From: Blastomussa wellsi
Lineage: Eukaryota; Cnidaria; Anthozoa; Scleractinia; Plerogyridae
Direction of reading: 5' to 3'
Length of the DNA stretch: 64,000 nt
NCBI GenBank assembly: GCA_947652115.1
Contig: OX393561.1
Location: forward strand, 34,890,336-34,954,335
This document shows, in pieces, positions 40,401-53,228 of the stretch (its first letter is position 1; every line of letters starts with the position of its first letter). The notes below the pieces were generated by a model. That model did no database searches. It saw only the letters and a list, made by a program, of their open reading frames with translations, and had not been told where the DNA came from. Position numbers and translations under genes: made by a program.

Positions 40401-43400
40401 GGTTATGCAAGATCTTGGTTAGGGAAGATCTTGGTTAGGGAAGATCTTGGTTAGGCAAGATCTTGGTTAGGCAAAATCTTGGTTATGCAAGATCTTTGTT
40501 ATGCAAGATCTTGGTTATGCAAGATCTTGGTTATGCCAGATCTTGGTTAGGGAAGATCTTGGTTAGGGAAGATCTTGGTTAGGCAAGATCTTGGTTAAGG
40601 ACGAACTTGGTTATGCATGTTCTTGGTTATGCAAGATCTTTGTTATGCAAGGTCTTGGTTATGCAAGATCTTTGTTAGGCAAGATCTTGGTTATGGAAGA
40701 TCTTGGTTATGCAAGATCTTGGTTATGCAAGATCTTGGTTATGCAAGATCTTGGTTAGGCAAGATCTTGGTTAGGCAAGATCTTGGTTATGCAAGATCTT
40801 GGTTAGGGAAGATCTTGGTTAGGCATAATCTGAGTTAGGCAAGATCTTGGTTAAGGAAGATCTTGGTTATGCAAGATCTTGGTTACGCAAGATCTTGATT
40901 ATGCAAGATCTTGGTTAGGGAAGATCTTGGTTAGGCATAATCTTGGTTAGGCACGATCTTGGTTAAGGAAGATCTTGGTTATGCAAGATCTTGGTTACGC
41001 AAGATCTTGGTTATGCAAGATCTTGGTTAGGGAAGATCTTGGTTAGGCATAATCTTGGTTAGGCACGATCTTGGTTAAGGAAGATCTTGGTTATGCAAGA
41101 TCTTGGTTATGCAAGATCTGGGTTAGAGAAGATCTTGGTTATACAAGATCTTGGTTATACAAGATCTTGGTTAGGGAAGATCTTGGTTATGCAAGATCTT
41201 GGTTATGCAAGATCTAGGTTATGCAAGATCTTGGTTAGGCAAGATCTTGGTTAGGCACGATCTTGGTTAGGCAAGATCTTGGTTATGCAAGATCTTCGTT
41301 AGGGAAGATCTTGGTTAGGCATAATCTTGCTTAGGCAAGATCTTGGTTAAGGAAGTTCTTGGTTATGCAAGATCTTGGTTATGCAAGATCTTGGTTATGC
41401 AAGATCTTGGTTAGGCAAGATCTTGGTTATGCAAGATCTTCGTTAGGGAAGATCTTGGTTAGGCATAATATTGCTTAGGCAAGATCTTGGTTAAGGAAGA
41501 TCTTGGTTATGCAAGATCTTGGTTATGCAAGATCTTGGTTAGGCAAGATCTTGGTTATGCAAGATCTTGGTTAGGGAAGATCTTGGTTAGGCAAGATCTT
41601 GGTTAAGGAAGATCTTGGTTATGCAAGATCTTGGTTATGCAAGGTCTTGGTTAGGCAAGATCTTGGTTATGCAAGATCTTGTTTAGGGAAGATCGTGGTT
41701 AGGCAAGATCTTGGTTAGGGAAGATCTTGGTTAAGGAAGATCTTGGTTATGAAAGATCTTGGTTATGCAAGATCTTGGTTATAGAAGATCTTGTTTAGGG
41801 AAGATCGTGGTTAGGCAAGATCTTGGTTAGGCAATATCTTGGTTAAGGAAGATCTTGGTTATGAAAGATCTTGGCTATGCAAGATCTTGGTTATGCAAGA
41901 TCTTGGTTAGGGAAGATCTTGGTTAGGCATAATCTTGGTTAGGCAAGATCTTGGTTAAGGAAGATCTTGGTTAAGGAAGATCTTGGTTATGCAAGATCTT
42001 TGTTAGGGAAGATCTTGGTTAGGGAAGATCTTGGTTAGGCAAGATCTTGGTTTGGGAAGATTTCGGTTAGGCATAATCTTGGTTAGGCAAGATCTTTGTT
42101 AAGGAAGATCTTGGTTATGCAAGATCTTTGTTATGCAAGATCTTGGTTATGCAAGGTCTTGGTTAGGCAAGATCTTGGTTATGCAAGATCTTGTTTAGGG
42201 AAGATCGTGGTTAGGCAAGATCTTGGTTAGGGAAGATCTTGGTTAAGGAAGATCTTGGTTATGAATGATCTTGGTTATGCAAGATCTTGGTTATAGAAGA
42301 TCTTGGTTAGGGAAGATCTTGGTTAGGCATAATCGTGGTTAGGCAAGATCTTGGTTAAGGAAGATCTTGGTTAAGGAAGATCTTGGTTATGCAAGATCTT
42401 GGTTATGCAAGATCTTGGTTAGGAAAGATCTTTGTTAGGGAAGATCTTGGTTAAGGAAGATCTTGGTTATGCAAGATCTTGGTTATGCAATATCTTGGTT
42501 AGGCAAGATCTTGGTTAGGCAAGATCTTGGTTATGCAAGATCTTGGTTAAGGAAGATCTTGGTTAGGCAAGATCTTGGTTAAGGACGAACTTGGTTATGC
42601 ATGTTCTTGGTTATGCAAGATCTTGGTTAGGCAAGGTCTTGGTTATGCAAGATCTTGGTTAGGCAAGATCTTGGTTATGGAGAATCTTGGTTATGCAAGA
42701 TCTTGGTTATGCAAGATCTTGGTTATGCAAGATCTTGGTTAGGCAAGATCTTGGTTAGGCAAGATCTTGGTTATGCAAGATCTTGGTTAGGGAAGATCTT
42801 GGTTAGGCACAATCTGAGTTAGGCAAGATCTTGGTTAAGAAAGATCTTGTTTATGCAAGATCTTGGTTATGCAAGATCTTGATTATGCAAGATCTTGGTT
42901 AGGCAAGATCTTGGTTATGCAAGATCTTTGTTAGGGAAGATCTTGGTTAGGCATAATCTTGGTTAGGCACGATCTTGGTTAAGGAAGATCTTGGTTATGC
43001 AAGATCTTGGTTATGCAAGATCTTGGTTATGCAAGATCTTGGTTAGAGAAGATCTTGGTTATACAAGATCTTGGTTAAACAAGATCTTGGTTAGGGAAGA
43101 TCTTGGTTAGGCAAGATCTTGGTTATACAAGTTCTTGGTTATGCAAGATCTTGGTTATGCAAGATCTAGGTTATGCAAGATCTTGGTTAGGCAAGATCTT
43201 GGTTAGGCAAGATCTTGGTTAGGCAAGATCTTGGTTATGCAAGATCTTCGTTAGGGAAGATCTTGGTTAGGCATAATCTTGCTTAGGCAAGATCTTGGTT
43301 AAGGAAGATCTTGGTTATGCAAGATCTTGGTTATGCAAGATCTTGGTTATGCAAGATCTTGGTTAGGCAAGATCTTTGTTATGCAAGATCTTCGTTAGGG

Positions 43401-44774
43401 AAGAGGTTGGTTAGGCATAATATTGCTTAGGCAAAATCTTGGTTAAGGAAGATCTTGGTTATGCAAGATCTTGGTTATGCAAGATCTTGGTTAGGCAAGA
43501 TCTTGGTTATGCAAGATCTTGGTTAGGGAAGATCTTGGTTAGGCAAGATCTTGGTTAAGGAAGATCTTGGTTATGCAAGATCTTGGTTATGCAAGATCTT
43601 GGTTATGCAAGATCTTCGTTAGGCAAGATCTTGGTTATGCAAGATCTTGGTTATGCAAGATCTTTGGTTAGGGAAGATCTTGGTTAGGGAAGACCTTGGT
43701 TAGGCATAATCTTGGTTAGGCAAGATCTTGGTTAAGGAAGATCTTGGTTATGCAAGATCTTGGTTATGCAAGATCTTGGTTATGCAAGGTCTTGGTTAGG
43801 CAAGATCTTTGTTATGCAAGATCTTGTTTAGGGAAGATCGTGGTTAGGCAAGATCTTGGTTAGGGAAGATCTTAGTTAAGGAAGATCTTGGTTATGAAAG
43901 ATCTTGGTTATGCAAGATCTTGGTTATAGAAGATCTTGTTTAGGGAAGATCGTGGTTAGGCAAGATCTTTGTTAGGCAATATCTTGGTTATGCAAGATCT
44001 TGGTTATGAAAGATCTTGGCTTTGCAAGATCTTGGTTATGCAAGATCTTGGTTAGGGAAGATCTTGGTTAGGCATAATCTTGGTTAGGCAAGATCTTGGT
44101 TAAGGAAGATCTTGGTTAAGGAAGATCTTGGTTATGCAAGATCTTTGTTAGGGAAGATCTTGGTTAGGGAAGATCTTGGTTAGGCAAGATCTTGGTTAGG
44201 GAAGATTTCGGTTAGGCATAATCTTGGTTAGGCAAGATCTTTGTTAAGGAAGATCTTGGTTATGCAAGATCTTGGTTATGCAAGATCTTGGTTATGCAAG
44301 GTCTTGGTTAGGCAAGATCTTGGTTAGGCAAGATCTTGGTTATGCAAGATCTTGTTTAGGGAAGATCGTGGTTAGGCAAGATCTTGGTTAGGGAAGATCT
44401 TGGTTAAGGAAGATCTTGGTTATTAAAGATCTTGGTTATGCAAGATCTTGGTTATAGAAGATCTTGGTTAGGGAAGATCTTGGTTAGGCATAATCTTGGT
44501 TAGGCAAGATCTTGGTTAAGGAAGAACTTGGTTAAGGAAGATCTTGGTTATGCAAGATCTTGGTTATGCAAGATCTTGGTTAGGAAAGATCTTGGTTAAG
44601 GAAGATCTTGGTTATGCATGTTGCTGGTTATGCAAGATCTTGGTTAGGCAAGATCTTTGGTTAGGGAAGATCTTGGTTATGGAAGATCTTGGTTATGCAA
44701 GATCTTGGTTATGCAAGTTCTTGGTTATGCAAGATCTTGGTTAGGGAAGGTCTTGGTTAGGCAAGATCTTGGTT
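37410..44774 (+). repeat. Higher-order repeat of 2.1-2.2 kb, about three and a half copies
   Basis: The rare variant AAGATTTCGG marks each copy, with its TTCGG at 37741, 39982, 42062 and 44207. The distances are 2,241, 2,080 and 2,145 bp, that is 140 monomers plus 1 bp, exactly 130, and 134 plus 1 bp. A second marker, TAAGGACGAACTTGG, occurs at 38373, 40596 and 42580. Between markers the order of GGTTATGC, GGTTAGGC, GGTTAGGG, GGTTAAGG and GGCATAATC monomers is shared, with whole-monomer gains and losses. A frequent companion is TTTAGGGAAGATCGTGG. Confidence 0.85.
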
Positions 44775-45606
44775 ATGCAAGATCTTGGTTAGGCAAGATC
44801 TTGGTTAAGGAAGATCTTGGTTATGCATGTTCCTGGTTATGCAAGATCTTGGTTAGGCAAGATCTTGGTTATGCAAGATCTTGGTTATGGAAGATCTTTG
44901 TTATGCAAGATCTTGGTTGGGGAAGATCTTGGTTAGGCAAGATCTTGGTTAAGGAAGATCTTGGTTATGCAAGTTCTTGGTTATGCAAGATCTTGGTTAT
45001 GCAAGATCTTGGTTATGCAAGATCTTGGTTATGCAAGATCTTGGTTAGGTAAGATCTTGGTTATGCAAGATCTTGGTTAGGGAAGATCTTGGTTATTTAA
45101 GATCTTGGTTATGCAAGATCTGGGTTAGGCAAGATCTTGGTTAGGCAAGATTATTGTTAGGCAAGATCTTGGTTATGCAAGATCTTTGTTATGCAAGATC
45201 TGTGTTATGCAAGATCTCGGTTAGGCAAGATCTTGGTTAGGGAAGATCTTGGTTATGCAAGATCTTTGTTATGCAAGATCTTGGTTATGCAAGATCTTGG
45301 TTATGCAAGATCTTTGTAAGGGAAGATCTTGGTTAGGCAAGATCTTGGTTAGTCAAGGTCTTGGTTATGCAAGATCTTGGTTATGCAAGATCTTGGTTAT
45401 GCAAGATCTTGGTTAGGGAAGATCTTGGTTAGGTAAGATCTTTGTTAAGGAAGATCTTGGTTATGCATGTTCCTGGTTATGCAAGATCTTGGTTAGGCAA
45501 GATCTTGGTTATGCAAGATCTTGGATAGGCAAGATCTTGGTTATGGAAGATCTTGGTTATGCAAGATCTTGGTTAGGGAAGATCTTGGTTAGGCAAGATC
45601 TTGGTT
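44775..45606 (+). repeat. 832-bp tandem duplication, copy 1
   Basis: A unit of 832 bp, exactly 52 monomers, repeated directly downstream. Markers at constant distance are TTATGCATGTTCC at 44821 and 45653, GGTTATTTAAG at 45091 and 45923, and TTATTGTTAGG at 45151 and 45983. Within the unit TTATGCATGTTCC occurs twice (44821 and 45461), so the unit itself has internal similarity. Confidence 0.88.
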
Positions 45607-46405
45607 AGGCAAGATCTTGGTTAGGCAAGATCTTGGTTAAGGAAGATCTTGGTTATGCATGTTCCTGGTTATGCAAGATCTTGGTTAGGCAAGATCTTGG
45701 TTATGCAAGATCTTGGTTATGGAAGATCTTTGTTATGCAAGATCTTGGTTAGGGAAGATCTTGGTTAGGCAAGATCTTGGTTAAGGAAGATCTTGGTTAT
45801 GCAAGTTCTTGGTTATGCAAGATCTTGGTTATGCAAGATCTTGGTTATGCAAGATCTTGGTTATGCAAGATCTTGGTTAGGTAAGATCTTGGTTATGCAA
45901 GATCTTGGTTAGGGAAGATCTTGGTTATTTAAGATCATGGTTAGGGAAGATCTGGGTTAGGCAAGATCTTGGTTAGGCAAGATTATTGTTAGGCAAGATC
46001 TTCGTTATGCAAGATCTTTGTTATGCAAGATCTGTGTTATGCAAGATCTTGGTTAGGCAAGATCTTGGTTAGGGAAGATCTTGGTTATGCAAGATCTTTG
46101 TTATGCAAGATCTTGGTTATGCAAGATCTTGGTTATGCAAGATCTTTGTAAGGGAAGATCTTGGTTAGGCAAGATCTTGGTTAGTCAAGGTCTTGGTTAT
46201 GCAAGATCTTGGTTATGCAAGATCTTGGTTATGCAAGATCTTGGTTAGGGAAGATCTTGGTTAGGTAAGATCTTTGTTAAGGAAGATCTTGGTTATGCAT
46301 GTTCCTGGTTATGCAAGATCTTGGTTAGGCAAGATCTTGGTTATGCAAGATCTTGGATAGGCAAGATCTTGGTTATGGAAGATCTTGGTTATGCAAGATC
46401 TTGGT
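45607..46405 (+). repeat. 832-bp tandem duplication, copy 2
   Basis: Matches 44775-45606 at an offset of exactly 832 bp until about 46405, where CTTGGCTAGGC replaces CTTGGTTAGGG. Single-base changes are visible near 45936 (AAGATCATGG) and 46012. Part of the same marker series (GTAAGGGAAG, GTTAGTCAAGG, TTATGCATGTTCC) occurs once more at about 49980-50210, showing wider dispersal of the segment. Confidence 0.87.
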
Positions 46406-46849
46406 TATGCAAGATCTTGGCTAGGCAAGATCTTGGTTATGCAAGATCTTGGTTATGCAAGATCTTGGTTAGGCAAGATCTTGGTTAAGGAAGATCTTGG
46501 TTATGCAAGATCTTGGTTATGCAAGATCTTTGTTATGCAAGATCTGTGTTATGCAAGATCTTGGTTATGCAAGATCTTGGTTATGGAAGATCTTGGTTAT
46601 GCAAGGTCTTGGTTAGGCAAGATCTTGGTTAGGCAAGATCTTGGTTATGCAAGATCTTGTTTAGGGAAGATCGTGGTTAGGCAAGATCTTGGTTAGGGAA
46701 GATCTTGGTTAAGGAAGATCTTGGTTATTAAAGATCTTGGTTATGCAAGATCTTGGTTATAGAAGATCTTGGTTAGGGAAGATCTTGGTTAGGCATAATC
46801 TTGGTTAGGCAAGATCTTGGTTAAGGAAGATCTTGGTTAAGGAAGATAT

Positions 46850-47425
46850 TGGTTATGCAAGATCTTGGTTATGCAAGATCTTGGTTAGGAAAGATCTTGG
46901 TTAGGGAAGATCTTGGTTAAGGAAGATGTTGGTTATGCAAGATCTTGGTTATGCAAGATCTTGGTTATGCAAGATCTTGGTTAGGGAAGATCTTGGTTAG
47001 GCAAGATCTTGGTTAGGCAAGATCTTGGTTAGGCAAAATCTTGGTTATGCAAGATCTTTGTTATGCAAGATCTTGGTTATGCAAGATCTTGGTTATGCCT
47101 AATCTTGGTTAGGGAAGATCTTGGTTAGGCAAGATCTCGGTTAGTCAAGATCTTGGTTAGGCAAGATCTTGGTTATGCAAGATCTTGGTTAGGGAAGATC
47201 TTGGTTAGGAAAGATCTTGGTTAAGGAAGAACTTGGTTATGCATGTTCTTGGTTATGCAAGATCTTGGTTAGGCAAGGTCTTGGTTATGCAAGGTCTTGG
47301 TTAGGCAACATCTTTGTTATGCAAGATCTTGTTTAGGCAAGATCTTGGTTATGCAAGATCTTGGTTAGGGAAGATCTTGATTAGGCAAGATCTTGGTTAA
47401 GGAAGATCTTGGTTAAGGAAGATCT
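46850..47425 (+). repeat. 576-bp tandem duplication, copy 1
   Basis: A unit of 576 bp, exactly 36 monomers. Markers are the ATGTTGG core variant at 46926 and 47502, GCATGTTCTT at 47241 and 47817, and CTTGATTAGG (TTAGG at 47381 and 47957). The unit is flanked by the GGTTAAGG-GGTTAAGG doublet seen widely in the right arm. Confidence 0.83.
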
Positions 47426-48001
47426 TGGTTATGCAAGATCTTGGTTATGCAAGATCTTGGTTAGGAAAGATCTTGGTTAGGGAAGATCTTGGTTAAGGAA
47501 CATGTTGGTTATGCAAGATCTTGGTTATGCAAGATCTTGGTTATGCAAGATCTTGGTTAGGGAAGATCTTGGTTAGGCAAGATCTTGGTTAGGCAAGATC
47601 TTGGTTAGGCAAAATCTTGGTTATGCAAGATCTTTGTTATGCAAGATCTTGGTTATGCAAGATCTTGGTTATGCCAGATCTTGGTTAGGGAAGATCTTGG
47701 TTAGGCAAGATCTTGGTTAGTCAAGATCTTGGTTAGGGAAGATCTTGGTTATGCAAGATCTTGGTTAGGGAAGATCTTGGTTAGGCAAGATCTTGGTTAA
47801 GGAAGAACTTCGTTATGCATGTTCTTGGTTATGCAAGATCTTGGTTAGGCAAGGTCTTAGTTATGCAAGGTCTTGGTTAGGCAAGATCTTTGTTATGCAA
47901 GATCTTGTTTAGGCAAGATCTTGGTTATGCAAGATCTTGGTTAGGGAAGATCTTGATTAGGCAAGATCTTGGTTAAGGAAGATCTTGGTTAAGGAAGATC
48001 G
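47426..48001 (+). repeat. 576-bp tandem duplication, copy 2
   Basis: Second copy at an offset of exactly 576 bp. Small differences include AACATGTTGG for AAGATGTTGG near 47500, CTTCGTTATGC near 47809 and GTCTTAGTTATGC near 47865. Homology ends close to 48000, where the following monomers no longer match 47425 onward. Confidence 0.82.
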
Positions 48002-51000
48002 TGGTTATGCAAGATCTTGGTTATGCAAGACCTTGGTTAGGCAAGATCTTGGTTAGGCAAGATCTTGGTTAGGGAAGATCTTGGTTAGGCAAGTTCTTGG
48101 TTAAGGAAGATCTTGGTTATGCAAGATCTTGGTTATGCAAGATCTTGCTTATGCAAGATCTTCGTTAGGCAAGATCTTGGTTATGCAAGATCTTGGTTAT
48201 GCAAGATCTTTGGTTAGGGAAGATCTTGGTTAGGGAAGATCTTGGTTAGGCATAATCGTGGTTAGGCAAGATCTTGGTTAAGGAAGATCTTGGTTATGCA
48301 AGATCTTGGTTATCCAAGATCTTGGTTATGCAAGGTCTTGGTTAGGCAAGATCTTGGTTATGCAAGATCTTGTTTAGGGAAGATCGTGGTTAGGCAAGAT
48401 CTTGGTTAGGCAATATCTCGGTTAAGGAAGATCTTGGTTATGAAAGATCTTGGCTATGCAAGATCTTGGTTATGCAAGATCTTGGTTAGGGAAGATCTTG
48501 GTTAGGCATAATCTTGGTTAGGCAAGATCTTGGTTATGCAAAATCTTGGTTATGCAAGATCTTGGTTAAGGAAGATCTTGGTTATGAAAGATCTTGGTTA
48601 TGCAAGATCTTCGTTAGGGAAGATCTTGGTTAGGCAAGATCTCGGTTATGCAAGATCTTTGTTATGCAAGATCTTGGTTAGGCAAGATCTTGGTTAGGCA
48701 AGATCTTGGTTAAGGAAGATCTTGGTTATGCAAGATCTGTGTTATGCAAGATCTTGGTTATGCAAGATCTTGGTTAGGCAACATCTTCGTTATGCAAGAT
48801 CTTGGTTATGCAAGATCTTCGTTATGCAAGATCTTGGTTAGGCAAGATCTTGGTTATGCAAGATCTTGGTTAGGGAAGATCTCTGTTAGGCATAATCTTG
48901 GTTAGGCAAGATCTTGGTTAAAGAAGATCTTGGTTATGCAAGATCTTGGTTATGCAAGATCTTGATTATGCAAGATCTTGGTTAGGATATATCTTGGTTA
49001 TGCAAGATCTTGGTTAGGAAAGATCTTGGTTAGGCATAATCTTGGTTAGGCAAGATCTTGGTTAAGGAAGATCTTGTTTATGCAAGATCTTGGTTATGCA
49101 AGATCTTGGTTATGCAAGATCTTGGTTAGGCAAGATCTTGGTTATGCAAGATCTTTGTTAGGGAAGATCTTGGTTAGGCAAGATCTTGGTTAAGGAAGAT
49201 CTTGGTTATGGAAGTTCTTGGTTATGCAAGATCTTGGTTATGCAAGATCTAGGTTATGCAAGATCTTGGTTAGGCAAGATCTTGGTTATGCAAGATCTTG
49301 GTTATGCAAGATCTTGGTTATGCAAGATCTTGGTTAGGCAAGATCTTGGTTATGCAAGATCTTGGTTATGCAAGATCTTGACTATGCAAGATCTTGGTTA
49401 GGGAAGATCTTGGTTAGTGAAGATATTGGTTAAGCAAGATCTTGGTTAGTCAAGATCTTGCTTAGGCAAGATCTTTTTATGCAAGATCTTTGTTATGCAG
49501 GATCTTGGTTATGCAAGATCTTGGTTAGTCAAGATCTTGCTTATGCAAGATCTTGTTTATGCAAGATCTTTGTTATGCAAGATCTTGGTTATGCAAGATC
49601 TTGGTTAGGCAAGATCTTGGTTAGGCAAGATCTTGGTTAGGGAAGATCTTGGTTAGGCAAGCTCTTGGTTAAGGTAGATCTTGCTTAGGGAAGATCTTGG
49701 TTAGGCAATATCTTGGTTATGCAAGATCTTGGTTAGGAAAGATCTTGGTTAGGCATAATCTTGGTTAGGCAATATCTTGGTTATGCAAGATCTTGGTTAG
49801 GAAAGATCTTGGTTAGGCATAATCTTGGTTAGGCAAGATCTTGGTTAAGGAAGATCTCGTTTATGCAAGATCTTGGTTATGCAAGATCTTGGTTATGCAA
49901 GATCTTGGTTAGGGAAGATCTTGGTTATGCAAGATCTTTGTTATGCAAGATCTTGGTTAAGCAAGATCTTGGTTATGCAAGATCTTTGTAAGGGAAGATC
50001 TTGGTTAGGCAAGATCTTGGTTAGTCAAGGTCTTGGTTAGGCAAGATCTTGGTTATGCAAGATCTTGGTTAGGGAAGATCTTGGTTAGGTAAGATCTTTG
50101 TTAAGGAAGATCTTGGTTATGCATGTTCCTGGTTATGCAAGATCTTGGTTAGGCAAGATCTTGGTTATGCAAGATCTTGGATAGGCAAGATCTTGGTTAT
50201 GGAAGATCTTGGTTATGCAAGATCTTGGTTATGCAAGATCTTGGTTAGGCAAGATCTTGGTTATGCAAGATCTTGGTTATGCAAGATCTTGGTTATGCAA
50301 GATCTTGGTTAAGGAAGATCTTGGTTATGCAAGATCTTGGTTATGCAAGATCTTTGTTATGCAAGATCTGTGTTATGCAAGATCTTGGTTAAGGAAGATC
50401 TTGGTTAGGCAAGATCTTTGTTAAGATAGATCTTGGTTAGGGAAGATCTTGGTTATGAAAGATCTTGGTTATGCAAGATCTTGGTTAGGAAAGATCTTGG
50501 TTAGGCAAGATCTTGGTTAGGTAAAATCTTGGTTAGGGAAGATCTTGGTTAGGCAAGATGAAGATCTTGGTTAGGCAAGATCTTGGTTATTCAAGATCTT
50601 TGTTATGCAATATCTTGGTTATGCAAGATCTTGGTTAGGGAATATCTTGGTTAGGCAAGATCTTGGTTAGGAAAGATCTTCGTTAAGGAAGATCTTGGTT
50701 ATGCAAGATCTTGGTTATGCAAGATCTTGGTTATGCAAGATCTTGGTTATGCAAGATCTTTTTTAGAGAAGATCTTGGTTAGGGAAGATCTTGGTTAAGC
50801 AAGATCTTGGTTAGGGAAGATCTTGGTTAGGCATAATCTTGGTTAGGCAAGATCTTGGTTAAGGATGATCTTGGTTATGCAAGATCTTCGTTAGGCAAGA
50901 TCTTGGTTATGCAAGATCTTGGTTAGGTAAGATCTTGGTTATGCAAGATCTTGGTTAGGGAAGATCTTGGTTAGGCAAGATCTTGGTCATGCAAGATCTT

Positions 51001-53228
51001 GTTTATGCAAGATCTTCGTTATGGAAGATCTTTGTTATGCAAGATCTTGGTTAGGGAAGATCTTTGTTATGCAAGATCTTGGTTATGGAAGATCTTTGTT
51101 AGGCAAGATCTTGGTTAATGAAGATCTTGGTTATGCAAGTTCTTGGTTATGCAAGATCCTGGTTATGCAAGATCTTTGTTATGCAAGATCTTGGTTATGC
51201 AAGATCTTGGTTAGGTAAGATCTTGGTTATGCAAGATCTTGGTTAGGGAAGATCTTGCTTAGGCAAGATCTTGGTTATGCAAGATCTTGGTTAGGTAAGA
51301 TCTTGGTTGTGCAAGATCTTGGTTAGGGAAGATCTTGGTTAATGAAGATCTTGGTTATGCAAGTTCTTGGTTATGCAAGATCTTGGTTATGCAAGATCTT
51401 GGTTATGCAAGATCTTGGTTATGCAAGATCTTGGTTAGGTAAGATCTTGGTTGTGCAAGATCTTGGTTAGGGAAGATCTTGCTTAGGCAAGATCTTGGTT
51501 ATGCAAGATCTTGTTTATGCAATATCTTGGTTATGCAAGATCTTGGTTAGGTAAGATCTTGGTTGTGCAAGATCTTGGTTAGGGAAGATCTTGCTTAGGC
51601 AAGATCTTGGTTATGCAAGATCTTGTTTATGCAATATCTTGGTTATGGAAGATCATGGTTAGGGAAGATCTTGGTTAGGCAAGATCTTGGTTAGGCAAGA
51701 TTATGGTTAGGCAAGATCTTGGTTATGCAAGATCTTTGTTATGCAAGATCTTTGTTATGCAAGATCTTGGTTAGGCAAGATCTTGGTTAGGCAAGATCTT
51801 GGTTAAGGAAGATCTTGGTTAGGCAAGATCTTTGTTAAGGTAGATCTTGGTTAGGGAAGATCTTGGTTATGAAAGATCTTGGTTAGGGAAGATCTTGGTT
51901 AGGAAACATCTTCGTTAGGCAAGATCTTGGTTAGGTAAGATCTTGGTTAGGGAAGATCTTGGTTAGGCAAGATGAAGATTTTGGTTGGGCAAGATCTTGG
52001 TTATGCAAGATCTTTTTTATGCAATATCTTGGTTATGCAAGATCTTGGTTAGGGAAGATCTTGGTTAGGCAAGATCCTGGTTAGGAAAGATCTTGGTTAA
52101 GGAATATCTTGTTATGCAAGATCTTGGTTATGCAAGATCTTGGTTATGCAAGATCTTGGTTATGAAAGATCTTGGTTAGGCAAGATCTTCGTTATGCAAG
52201 ATCTTCGTTAGGGAAGATCTTGGTTAGGCAAGATCTTGGTTAGGCAAGATCTTGGTTATGCAAGATCTTGGTTAGGCAAGATCTTGGTTATGCAAGATCT
52301 TGGTTAGGGAAGATCTTGGTTAGGCATAATCTTGGTTAGGCAAGATCTTGGTTATGCAAGATCTTGGTTATGCAAGATCTTGGTTAGGCAAGATCTTGGT
52401 TATGCAAGATCTTGGTTATTTAAGATCTTGGTTATGCAAGATCTTTGTTAGAGAGGATCTTGGTTAGAGAAGATCTTGGTTAGGAAAGATCTTGGTTAGG
52501 GAAGATCTTGGTTAGGCATAATCTTGGTTAGGCAAGATCTTGGTTAAGGAAGATCTTGGTTATGCAAGATCTTGGTTATGCAAGATCTTGGTTAGGCAAG
52601 ATCTTGGTTATGCAAGATCTTGGTTAGGGAAGATCTTGGTTAGGCATAATCTTGGTTAGGCAAGATCTTGGTTAAGGAAGATCTTGGACATGCAAGATCT
52701 TGGTTACGCAAGATCTTGGTTATGCAAGATCTTGGTTATGCAAAATCTAGTTTATGCAAGATCTAGGTTATGCAAGATCTTCGTTAGGGAAGATCTTGGT
52801 TAGGCAAGATCTTGGTTATGCAAGATATTTGTTATGCAAGATCTTCGTTATGCAAGATCTTGGTTATGCAAGATCTTGGTTAAGGAAGATATTGGTTATG
52901 AAAAATCTTGGTTATGCAAGATCTTCGTTAGGGAAGATCTTGGTTAGGCAAGATCTCGGTTATGCAAGATCTTTGTTATGCAAGATCTTGGTTAGGCAAG
53001 ATCTTGGTTAGGCAGAATCTTGGTTAAGGAAGATCTTGGTTATGCAAGATCTGTGTTATGCAAGATCTTGGTTATGCAAGATCTTGGTTAGGCAACATCT
53101 TCGTTATGCAAGATCTTTGTTATGCAAGATCTTCGTTATGCAAGATCTTGGTTAGGCAAGGTCTTGGTTATGCAAGATCTTGGTTAGGGAAGATCTCTGT
53201 TAGGCATAATCTTGGTTATGCAAGATCT
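48002..53228 (+). repeat. Mixed satellite segment related to 52.4-54 kb
   Basis: Irregular mosaic. Segments near 48570 and 49412 match 52885 and 53470 at offsets of about 4,314 and 4,058 bp, marked by GGTTAGTGAAGATATTGG and CTTGACTATGC. GTTAGAGAGG at 52447 matches 54111 (offset 1,664, or 104 monomers). Two 22-bp monomers lie at about 50555 and 51969. A short triplication marked by GGTTGTGCAAG occurs at 51305, 51449 and 51561, spaced 144 and 112 bp (9 and 7 monomers). No non-satellite sequence was seen. Confidence 0.75.
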
